Source: an uncultured Eubacteriales bacterium (lineage in GTDB: Bacteria > Bacillota > Clostridia > Christensenellales > Aristaeellaceae). From it: a stretch of 38,457 nt of DNA. Of the stretch, positions 32,293-38,457 are shown in pieces; position 1 is the first letter of the stretch, and each line of letters begins with the position of its first letter. The DNA lies in the NCBI GenBank assembly GCA_902789365.1, contig CADANQ010000017.1, forward strand, positions 1 to 38,457, given 5' to 3'. The notes under the pieces were generated by a model, which was not told the origin of the DNA, ran no database searches, and was given only the letters and a program-made list of their open reading frames with translations. Made by a program: the position numbers and the translations under genes.

Positions 32293-33693
32293 ATGCAGAT
32301 ATACAATTCTCAAAGCCGCAGGAAGGAAGAGCTCGTCCCCCTGGAAGAGGGAAAAATCCGCATGTATGTTTGCGGACCCACCGTGTACAATTACATCCAC
32401 ATCGGCAACGCCCGCCCCTTCATCGTATTTGACGTTCTCCGCCGTTACCTGGAATTCAGGGGCTATAAAGTGACCTTCGTCCAGAATTTCACAGACATCG
32501 ACGATAAGATGATCCGCCGAGCCAACGAGGAAGGCATCACCGTCAAGGAGCTTGGCGACCGGTTCATCGAGGAATACAAAAAAGACGCCTCCGCCCTGGG
32601 AATCCATCCGGCCACCATCCATCCCAGGGCCACCGAGCACATCGGCGAGATCATCAAAATGGTCAGGCAGCTGCAGGAAAAGGGCTTCGCCTATGAAGTG
32701 AACGGCGATGTGTATTTCGACGTTTCCAAAGACCCCGGTTACGGGAAGCTTTCGGGACAGAACCTGGAGGACCTGGAAGCCGGCGCGCGGGTGGATGTCA
32801 ACGAGGACGTCAAGCGCAACCCGGCGGATTTCGCGCTGTGGAAAGCCGCCAAGCCCGGCGAACCCTCCTGGAGATCTCCCTGGGGCGAAGGGCGGCCCGG
32901 CTGGCATATCGAATGCAGCGCCATGAGCCGCAAATACCTGGGCGATACCTTTGATATCCACGCGGGCGGAAAAGACCTTCTCTTCCCCCATCACGAAAAC
33001 GAGGTCGCACAGAGCGAATGCTGCACCGGGAAAACCTTTGCCCGCTACTGGATGCACAACGGCTTTATCAACGTCGACAATGAAAAAATGAGCAAATCCC
33101 TGGGTAATTTCTTCACGGTCAGGGACATCCTGAAGGAATACGAGGCCGAGGATATCCGCATGTTCATGCTTTCGGCGCATTACCGTTCCCCCGTGAATTT
33201 CTCCAGGGATATGATGGCCCAGGCCCACGCCTCCCTGCAGAGACTCTACACCGCCAGGGACAACATGGCCTTCCTCCTTTCCCATGCCGCCGACAAGGCC
33301 CTGACCGAGGACGAAAGAGCGCTTCTTGACGCCGCGGCGGCCGCGGAGCAGAAGTTCGACGCCGCCATGGACGACGACCTGAACACCGCCGACGCCATCG
33401 GCGCGATCTTCGATATCGTCCGCGCGGCCAACACCTCCCTGAACGTGGACAGCGCGAAGGAGGCCGTCTCCGGCATGCTTGCCGCCATGGAAAAACTGTG
33501 CTCCGTCCTGGGCCTTGTCATCCGTCCCTACGCGGAAGCCGTTCCGGAGGAGATCAAGGTTCTTTCAGACGCCCGCGCGCAGGCGCGCAAAGATAAGAAC
33601 TGGGCCGAGAGCGACCGTCTGCGGGACGAAATGAAAGCGCTCGGCTGGTCCGTCGAGGATACGCCCCAGGGGCAGAAGATCAAGCGAGTCTGA
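32293..33693 (+). CDS. cysS: Cysteinyl-tRNA synthetase
   Basis: The protein has 466 residues, the standard length. The class I HIGH motif is HIGN (36-39) and the KMSKS motif is EKMSKSLGN (near 264). The zinc site residues are visible as Cys28 (CGPTVY), the Cys in HIECSAMS and the His-Glu pair in [11 protein letters not shown]. It charges tRNA-Cys with cysteine. GGAGG lies before the ATG at 32293. A short stem with a T-run begins right at the stop codon (33693-33709), and a stronger hairpin follows at 33756. Confidence 0.97.
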   Translation: MQIYNSQSRRKEELVPLEEGKIRMYVCGPTVYNYIHIGNARPFIVFDVLRRYLEFRGYKVTFVQNFTDIDDKMIRRANEEGITVKELGDRFIEEYKKDASALGIHPATIHPRATEHIGEIIKMVRQLQEKGFAYEVNGDVYFDVSKDPGYGKLSGQNLEDLEAGARVDVNEDVKRNPADFALWKAAKPGEPSWRSPWGEGRPGWHIECSAMSRKYLGDTFDIHAGGKDLLFPHHENEVAQSECCTGKTFARYWMHNGFINVDNEKMSKSLGNFFTVRDILKEYEAEDIRMFMLSAHYRSPVNFSRDMMAQAHASLQRLYTARDNMAFLLSHAADKALTEDERALLDAAAAAEQKFDAAMDDDLNTADAIGAIFDIVRAANTSLNVDSAKEAVSGMLAAMEKLCSVLGLVIRPYAEAVPEEIKVLSDARAQARKDKNWAESDRLRDEMKALGWSVEDTPQGQKIKRV

Positions 33694-33755
33694 GCCTTTC
33701 GGCTTTTTCGGTTTTTATCGGCATGGGCCGCTGATGCGGCGTATAATATAACGAA

Positions 33756-33801
33756 ACCGGGCGGGGAAAAGCGCGTTCGCTCCCCTGCCCGGTCCTTTTT
33801 T
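33756..33801. terminator. Strong hairpin terminator between cysS and the convergent HPr-like gene
   Basis: A 7-base stem (33756-33762 with 33787-33793), extended inward by GGGGA with TCCCC after a single bulged base, is followed by six T on the plus strand. On the minus strand a shorter T-rich stretch follows, so it probably serves both convergent genes. Confidence 0.85.
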
Positions 33802-33825
33802 CGTCGTTTACGGTTTAATTTTTTG

Positions 33826-34053
33826 TCAGACGGTGAACTGCTGGATGTCGCTCACCAGGTCGTCGCAGTCGTCGTTGTAGATATCCAGGGTGATGGGCTT
33901 GCTCAGATCCAGCGAAAAAATACCCAGAATGGATTTGGCGTCCACGACGTGCCTGCCGGAGCGGAGATCCATTTCGTAGGGGTATTTGTTGACGGTATTG
34001 ACAAAAGTCTTTACTTCTTCCGCAAAGCTCAGTTTGATAGGTACTGATTTCAT
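33826..34053 (-). CDS. HPr-like protein without the active-site histidine
   Basis: The protein has 75 residues from ATG 34053, chosen because AGGAGG lies nine bases upstream; the longer frame to 34092 has no such site. The fold signature of HPr is clear in VDAKSILGIFSLDL (37-50), where Ser41 matches the regulatory Ser46 of HPr. The region that should hold GLHARP with the phosphorylated His15 reads LSFAEEVKTF, so it cannot pass phosphate as normal HPr does. Such His-less HPr paralogs are common in Clostridia. A regulatory or structural role is inference. Confidence 0.85.
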   Translation of the reverse strand: MKSVPIKLSFAEEVKTFVNTVNKYPYEMDLRSGRHVVDAKSILGIFSLDLSKPITLDIYNDDCDDLVSDIQQFTV

Positions 34054-34214
34054 TGATTTTTCCTCCTGACTCTGATCCCGGGCAGGAAACAACGCTGCCC
34101 CGCCGGCTGCCGTCCCGCCATGCTGCCGCGGGTATGGAATCGCGCCGGTCCTGATCCCGCGCGCTTTCCCGCTTAAGCAGGCAGGGGCAGCCGCCGAAAA
34201 CTGCCTGCCGTTTA
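34054..34214 (-). promoter_or_regulatory. Long GC-rich leader of the HPr-like gene
   Basis: The transcript from the promoter at 34215-34243 would have a leader of about 155 bases. It contains a perfect 8-base inverted repeat (34177-34184 with 34201-34208) near its 5' end and further G-C rich segments up to the ribosome binding site. No ORF is evident in it. A cis-acting RNA is possible but no known class is recognised. Confidence 0.35.
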
Positions 34215-34243
34215 ATTATAATCGAAAGTATTCGGCATGACAA
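34215..34243 (-). promoter_or_regulatory. Promoter of the HPr-like gene
   Basis: On the minus strand TTGTCA (34243-34238), a 17-base spacer and a consensus TATAAT (34220-34215). Confidence 0.75.
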
Positions 34244-34342
34244 GATAATTTCAATCCGAAAACAAGTAGAAAAAAGGTTGAAAAAACTGAAAAAACACCA
34301 CAAAAAACGCTTGGGAACCGGATAATTCTTTTTCTTTTTTTG

Positions 34343-34371
34343 TTGACAACACGCTGTTTCGCTGGTAAAAT
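34343..34371 (+). promoter_or_regulatory. Promoter of rplM-rpsI
   Basis: TTGACA (34343-34348), a 17-base spacer and TAAAAT (34366-34371). The start would be near 34378, which rules out translation from the upstream end of the open frame at 34340. Confidence 0.8.
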
Positions 34372-34377
34372 ATCTGT

Positions 34378-34510
34378 TGCTTCAATAGGCTCCGCTAGCC
34401 CCGGGTACTATTGTTCAGGCGGAATCGTGCGACCATCACGCTTCCCCAAATGCGCCGAAGGGCGCATCCCGAAAACGTATTTCAGTAACGATTTCAAGGA
34501 GGAAACCAAC
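34378..34510 (+). promoter_or_regulatory. Structured 5' leader of rplM, candidate L13 autoregulatory RNA
   Basis: Three helices are visible. CAATAG (34383-34388) pairs with CTATTG (34408-34413) around an inner GGCT/AGCC. A 9-base stem with one mismatch (34421-34429 with 34437-34445) follows. The third is a perfect 7-base stem with a GAAG loop (34450-34456 with 34461-34467). Ribosomal protein L13 leaders that bind L13 or the ribosome are known in Firmicutes; whether this one belongs to that class cannot be settled by eye. Confidence 0.5.
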
Positions 34511-34945
34511 TTGAATACCTATATGGCGAAGCCCGCTGAGATCGAGCGCAAGTGGTATGTCGTCGACGCGGACGGCATGGTGCTCGGCCGTCTTGCCAGC
34601 CAGGTTGCCAACATCCTGCGCGGCAAGAACAAGACCATTTATACCCCTCATGTCGATACCGGTGATTTTGTGATCATCGTTAACGCCGACAAGGTCATTC
34701 TTACCGGCAAAAAGCTGGACCAGAAGATTTATTATCATCATTCCGGTTACGCGGGCGGACTGAAAGAGGTCAAGTACCGCGCCCTGATGGCCCAGAAGCC
34801 TGAATTTGCCGTCCGTCACGCGGTGGTCGGCATGCTGCCCAAGGGGTCCCTTGGCCGCCAGATGGCCGACAAGCTGAAGGTCTATGCCGGCAGCGAACAT
34901 CCCCATGCCGCCCAGAAGCCCGAAAAGCTGGAACTGGAAAAGTAA
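34511..34945 (+). CDS. rplM: 50S ribosomal protein L13
   Basis: The protein has 144 residues, the family length. It starts at TTG 34511 ([20 protein letters not shown]), with AAGGAGG about seven bases upstream; this N-terminus is the usual clostridial one. The open frame upstream to 34340 lies before and within the promoter and leader. Family motifs [27 protein letters not shown] and [12 protein letters not shown] are present. L13 is an early assembly protein of the large subunit. The rpsI gene follows after 48 bases, the standard pair. Confidence 0.97.
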   Translation: MNTYMAKPAEIERKWYVVDADGMVLGRLASQVANILRGKNKTIYTPHVDTGDFVIIVNADKVILTGKKLDQKIYYHHSGYAGGLKEVKYRALMAQKPEFAVRHAVVGMLPKGSLGRQMADKLKVYAGSEHPHAAQKPEKLELEK

Positions 34946-34993
34946 TACCGCTGAGCTTTGCTCCGATATTGAATGCAGAAGGAGAATGTGAAC

Positions 34994-35377
34994 ATGTCTG
35001 ATATCAACGCCGTCGGCCGCCGCAAGTCCGCCGTCGCCCGTGTCCGCCTTGTCCCCGGCGAAGGCAAGATCCTGATCAACAAGCGGGACATCGACAATTA
35101 TTTCGGCCTTGAAACCCTGAAGATGACCGTTCGTCAGCCCCTGGAACTGACCAAGGTCTCTGATTTCGATATCATCGTCAACGTCCGCGGCGGCGGTCTG
35201 ACCGGTCAGTCCGGCGCCATCCGTCACGGCATCAGCCGCGCTCTTTGCAAGGCCAACCCCGAGCTTCGCGCCGATCTGAAAAAAGCCGGTTTCCTCACCC
35301 GCGATCCCCGCATGAAGGAACGCAAGAAGTACGGCCTGAAGGCTGCCCGCCGCGCTCCCCAGTTCAGCAAGCGTTAA
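34994..35377 (+). CDS. rpsI: 30S ribosomal protein S9
   Basis: The protein has 127 residues from ATG 34994, with AGAAGGAGA upstream; the in-frame extension to 34973 is not needed. Typical S9 segments are [36 protein letters not shown] and the C-terminal [16 protein letters not shown], whose last residues reach the ribosomal P site. It is the last gene of the operon and is followed by a terminator. Confidence 0.97.
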   Translation: MSDINAVGRRKSAVARVRLVPGEGKILINKRDIDNYFGLETLKMTVRQPLELTKVSDFDIIVNVRGGGLTGQSGAIRHGISRALCKANPELRADLKKAGFLTRDPRMKERKKYGLKAARRAPQFSKR

Positions 35378-35439
35378 TCAAAGCTTCGGAAAACAAATAT
35401 TCGGGAAATTGTTTTTTCAAGGATACGATTCCCGGGAAG

Positions 35440-35471
35440 ACCGCGCAGCATTTTCAGCTGCGCGGTTTTTT
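35440..35471 (+). terminator. Intrinsic terminator of rplM-rpsI
   Basis: A perfect 10-base stem (35440-35449 with 35457-35466) with a 7-base loop is followed by six T. The remaining non-coding part up to 35679 is A-rich and holds only the next promoter. Confidence 0.92.
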
Positions 35472-35591
35472 CGTTGTGACGGTCCGCGGGGCATCCCCCG
35501 CCGGGAAACGGAACAGAAAAACAGAAAAAGGGAAAAGCAAAAAAGAAACAGAATTTTCAATCCTGAAAAATCAAAAACAGTAAAAGGAATA

Positions 35592-35621
35592 TTGCCAACC
35601 GAAAGCAGTAATGCGTATAAT
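35592..35621 (+). promoter_or_regulatory. Promoter of the secreted unknown protein gene
   Basis: TTGCCA (35592-35597), an 18-base spacer and TATAAT (35616-35621). The start would be near 35628, about 50 bases before the ATG. Confidence 0.7.
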
Positions 35622-35679
35622 AATATGATTGTCCGTGAAGGGCAGTCATTAATTCAGATTATGGAAGGAAGCATCCTTT

Positions 35680-36408
35680 ATGAAAAAACTGTTTGCGCTT
35701 TTACTGGTTATCTGTTTATCCATCGCCGCGGTAACCGCGCTTGCGGAGGACGATACCGCCGATTATCTGGAAAGTCATCCCGAGGCGGCTCCGTATGTAA
35801 GTGTCTGGGTCGCCGAGGACGGCGCCTGGCGGATCGAATCCCTTGACGAAGACGGAGGCATCAGAGTTTCTGTCGTTCACCGGCTTGGCGACAACAAGGA
35901 GGACGTCTGGGAATATTCCTCGTCCATGAGTGAGACCGGCACGCTCAGGGCTGTACCGCTGGGCCTGCACTATCAGCGGGATACCGTCACATCCGAATGG
36001 AACGTTACTTATTATGAAGACGGCGACGCCGAGTTTGTCATCGATGAAAACGGGAAGCTCGTCTGGAAGGACCTGAAAGAAAATGCCGGAAAGGACCTGG
36101 CGTTCGATAAGATCGGCACCTTCTACGGCGGACACTGGATCAAGAGCGATCTCGAGGTGGTCTTTTACGACTGGTACGACGGGCAGTATGACATCCGCCT
36201 CTACCGGCGCGGAAACGACAATGCCGTCCTGAAGGACGCCATCGTGAAGGGCGATTATGACGCCGCAGCCGACACAATTTCCGCGACGGTCGAATTTGAG
36301 GGCGAGAAACCCTTTGACGTCACCTTCTCCCACGATGAACACGAGAATGTCGTCTGGACCGTGAACGGCAAAAGCACGGTTCTCACATACGGCATTCCGG
36401 TTGACTGA
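35680..36408 (+). CDS. Secreted protein of unknown function
   Basis: The protein has 242 residues. A signal peptide (1-22, ending ALAE) lacks a lipobox Cys, so the product is probably released or wall-associated. The mature part is rich in Asp, Glu and aromatic residues and has alternating strands such as EWNVTYYEDGDAEFVIDENGKLVWKDL split by turns, suggesting a beta-rich fold. I recognise no family motif. AAGGAAG lies before the ATG. A 49-residue protein gene follows after about 100 bases. Confidence 0.8.
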   Translation: MKKLFALLLVICLSIAAVTALAEDDTADYLESHPEAAPYVSVWVAEDGAWRIESLDEDGGIRVSVVHRLGDNKEDVWEYSSSMSETGTLRAVPLGLHYQRDTVTSEWNVTYYEDGDAEFVIDENGKLVWKDLKENAGKDLAFDKIGTFYGGHWIKSDLEVVFYDWYDGQYDIRLYRRGNDNAVLKDAIVKGDYDAAADTISATVEFEGEKPFDVTFSHDEHENVVWTVNGKSTVLTYGIPVD

Positions 36409-36511
36409 CCCCCCAAAAGCCCCTTCGCCGGTATTCACGGCTTTACCCGTTAAAACCCACCGGGGACCGTCTTTTCCGGGGTCGGTCCCCGGCCGGAAAG
36501 GAATGAATGAC

Positions 36512-36661
36512 ATGAGCACGGAAGAAAACGAAAAGAAAACCGAGGAAAAAGATCCGAGACCCCTCACGGACAGTGAATTTGAAGAACTGAAGAAAAAGGA
36601 AAAACGCACCGGCGGGATTATATCCGCGATCGTTGATTTCTTTACGGGCTTTTTCCAGTAA
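36512..36661 (+). CDS. Small 49-residue protein with charged N-terminus and hydrophobic C-terminus
   Basis: The sequence begins MSTEENEKKTEEKDPR, is strongly charged for about 32 residues, and ends with a short amphipathic or hydrophobic helix (GGIISAIVDFFTGFFQ). AAAGGA lies nine bases before ATG 36512; the in-frame ATG at 36503 is too close to it. The terminal helix could bind membranes. The family is not recognised. The stop overlaps the open frame of the decayed protease. Confidence 0.55.
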   Translation: MSTEENEKKTEEKDPRPLTDSEFEELKKKEKRTGGIISAIVDFFTGFFQ

Positions 36662-37916
36662 CTCGGTTATCCGCTTTTCCGATGAGGACAAGCAGGCCAT
36701 CGTCGGCATCCAGATGGGGGAATTGGATCCGCTGACCCTGCCCGACGATCAGCTGCTGCGGATTGTCAAATACCGCTGCGAAATTTTTGCCATTGAGGAC
36801 GGCTTCTACGATTTTCCCAACCTCACCCACGAGGACCTGGCGCTCCTTGCCGGAACCGCGCAGATCGGCTGGACGCTGGAGGATATCCGCCTTGACGATG
36901 CTTCCCGGGACGACAACAGGATCATGTTTTTCATCGGTGAGGATCCGCTGATCTGGGCCCAATACTGCAGCATCAAAGCTCAGCCCAATCATGCCACGTA
37001 CATCGTCGGCTGGGACGACACCTTCCCCGCCTCCGCCTTCCCTGAGGGCCATCAGCCCCCGGCGGACGGCGTCTGGATCTGCCGGAACAGCTATGGTGAA
37101 ACCTGGGGGATGGACGGCTATTTCTACCTTTCCTATTACGACCGGACCCTCAGCATGCCCCAGACATTTGAGTTTGCGCCGTATGTTGAAGACCAGCCGT
37201 ATTCCTGGCATTACGACGTGCTGCAGTACGATTACATGCCCGCCGAAATGATCTCGTCCACCCTGTTCGACGAGCCCGTGTACGCGGCGAACGTGTTCAC
37301 CGTCGCCGGCGGCGAAGCGCTCCGGCACGTGTCCGCCATGACCGGCGATCTGAACGCACAGGTCACCGTCTCCGTCTGGCTGCTGAAGGAGGGGGCCTCC
37401 TCCCCCACGGACGGAAGGCTGCTTTCCACCGTGACGGAAACGTTCCCCTATGCCGGGTATCACCGGATGACCCTGCCGGAAAGCCTGCTTCTTCCCGAGG
37501 GGTCCCGCATCGGAATCACCGTGCTGCAGCGGGTGCCCGCAGGCGGCACGGTAAAATACGCCCTTGTGAACACTTCCAGCCAAGGCGAAAACGCGCCCCT
37601 CATCAGGGCGCAGAAAGAGCGGCCCGACACGAACGGACCTGATTATATCCGCTGATTCGCCGGCGTGATCAACCCCGGCGAGAGCTACGTCAGCTTTGAA
37701 GAAGGCCGCTGGCTGGACTGGCGTGAGGTCGTGGACCGGTTTTCCGGCCGGGGGAACTGCGCCTATATGGTTTACGACAACCTGCCCGTCAAGGGTTACC
37801 TCTATCCCGCGGACGAGATCCTGTCGGCCCATGACCTGGACAGCTGGGTCTCCTCCTCCGGCGGCAGCGCCGCCATCTGCCCCGACTGCGGCTTTGTGCT
37901 CGAGCGGGTGGACTAA
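36633..37916 (+). pseudogene. Remnant of a papain-family (C1) cysteine protease, chimeric and interrupted
   Basis: The frame encodes the C-terminal half of a C1A-type secreted protease. The catalytic His (about 120) lies in AQPNHATYIVGWDD and the Asn (about 152) in ICRNSYGETWG, followed by YFYLSYYD and a beta-rich domain. The region with the catalytic Cys is missing. About 100 unrelated-looking residues precede the His instead. There is no ribosome binding site, and the only upstream start is a TTG overlapping the previous gene. A TGA at 37653-37655 breaks the frame, which continues directly with GVINPGESYVSFEEGRWLDW to 37916. It is very probably non-functional as a protease. Confidence 0.75.
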
Positions 37917-38001
37917 AAAATCACGGACGTCGCCCCGGCAGCGGAACGGTTCCGCCCTGCCGGACGAAATAAAACATCAACGAAAGGAATGACAGAAAAC
38001 A

Positions 38002-38394
38002 ATGGGTATTGAAGCATCTTACTCTTCCCAGGGCGGAATGCCCGTCCTGATGATCGTGCTGATCGCAATCTTTGCGCTCCTCCTGCTCGGAACGCTCGGC
38101 AGGGCGCTCTTCATCTGGATCAGGAACAACAATTCCCCGAAGCAGACCGTGGAGGCCAAGGTGGTGACAAAAAGAATGAAGGTCCAGGGCTTCGGACGTT
38201 CAATGAACGGGGCCGGCACCACCATGCATGCGGGCGGATCGACTTATAGCAGGTACTTCGTCACGTTTGAACTGGAAAAGGGCAAACGGATCGAGCTGGG
38301 CGTAAAGGATTCGGAATACGGCATGCTCGCCGAGGGCGACGAGGGCGTGCTGTCCTTCCAGGGCACCCGATACCTTGGTTTTGAACAGAAATAA
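38002..38394 (+). CDS. DUF2500 membrane protein
   Basis: The protein has 130 residues. One N-terminal transmembrane helix (about 13-36) is followed by a compact beta-rich domain with YSRYFVTFELEKGKRIEL and EYGMLAEGDEGVLSFQG, which are typical DUF2500 segments. The function of the family is unknown. AAAGGA lies 13 bases before the ATG, rather far. The gene stands alone after the protease remnant and is followed by a hairpin. Confidence 0.85.
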   Translation: MGIEASYSSQGGMPVLMIVLIAIFALLLLGTLGRALFIWIRNNNSPKQTVEAKVVTKRMKVQGFGRSMNGAGTTMHAGGSTYSRYFVTFELEKGKRIELGVKDSEYGMLAEGDEGVLSFQGTRYLGFEQK

Positions 38395-38409
38395 ATATGC
38401 GAAAAGAGA

Positions 38410-38436
38410 ACGGCCGCCCAAGACGGCCGTCCTTTC
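38410..38436 (+). terminator. Terminator after the DUF2500 gene
   Basis: A perfect 7-base G-C rich stem (38410-38416 with 38424-38430) with a 7-base loop is followed by CCTTTC, a weak T-run. Confidence 0.65.
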
Positions 38437-38438
38437 GG

Positions 38439-38444
38439 TATAAT
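38439..38444 (+). promoter_or_regulatory. Possible -10 box of the next gene
   Basis: A consensus TATAAT stands at the right edge with an AAAGGGAG-like sequence right after it. No good -35 box is found 17 bases upstream, where the terminator hairpin lies. Confidence 0.25.
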
Positions 38445-38457
38445 TCAGGAAAGGGAG

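Noticed and set aside
33742-33806. A TATAAT followed by a hairpin as a small RNA gene
   Set aside because: There is no -35 box 16-18 bases upstream, and the transcript would consist of little more than the terminator stem between two convergent genes.
37653-37655. TGA read as selenocysteine or as a sense codon in the protease remnant
   Set aside because: Many intact genes here, such as ppk1 and cysS, end with TGA, so the code is standard. The protease lacks its active-site half, so decay is a simpler explanation than recoding.

Overview
The window looks like chromosomal DNA from a Gram-positive, low-branching Clostridia member, probably an uncultured gut or rumen lineage near Christensenellales. 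This placement is inference from gene content. The supporting signs are AGGAGG-type ribosome binding sites, sigma-A promoters with 17-base spacers, a tRNA-sensing T-box leader, an HPr-like protein, and secreted proteins with Thr-Pro rich linkers next to peptidoglycan-binding modules. Coding GC is fairly high. TGA is a normal stop. No tRNA, rRNA, CRISPR array, transposase or phage gene was seen.

Layout. 1-6 kb (minus strand): the start of an unknown gene at the window edge, then a two-gene operon of a 1553-residue MucBP/SH3 surface protein with a cytoplasmic tail and a secreted CHAP amidase. 6-7.2 kb (plus): a GNAT acetyltransferase, a TSCPD protein and a tiny membrane protein. 7.1-11.1 kb (minus): a glycerophosphodiesterase, a polytopic glycosyltransferase-like protein and an L,D-transpeptidase with four peptidoglycan-binding domains. 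11.2-18.6 kb (minus): an apparent operon of two related secreted multidomain proteins followed by a MoxR AAA+ ATPase, a DUF58 protein and a DUF4129 membrane protein. It is divergent from a secreted transglutaminase with a peptidoglycan-binding domain (18.8-20.3 kb, plus).

20.5-23.7 kb (plus) is a DNA-maintenance block: YbaB, RecR, RmuC, then a helical protein with a cysteine-repeat tail. 23.8-27.6 kb (minus): a CorA-type transporter, a protein made of five peptidoglycan-binding domains, and RadA. 27.8-33.7 kb (plus): a metallophosphoesterase-like membrane protein with altered metal ligands, polyphosphate kinase, and cysE-cysS behind a cysteine T-box. 33.8-38.4 kb: a minus-strand HPr-like gene without the active-site histidine, the rplM-rpsI operon behind a structured leader, a secreted unknown protein, a 49-residue protein, a decayed papain-family protease and a DUF2500 protein.

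Common theme. About half of the window is cell-envelope biology: eleven PG_binding_1 domains in four proteins, plus CHAP, YkuD, transglutaminase, SH3 and MucBP modules. The best candidate for something undescribed is the 11.2-20.3 kb locus. There the MoxR-DUF58-DUF4129 set is joined to two secreted proteins that share a roughly 95-residue repeat and a roughly 135-residue C-terminal domain that I do not recognise.
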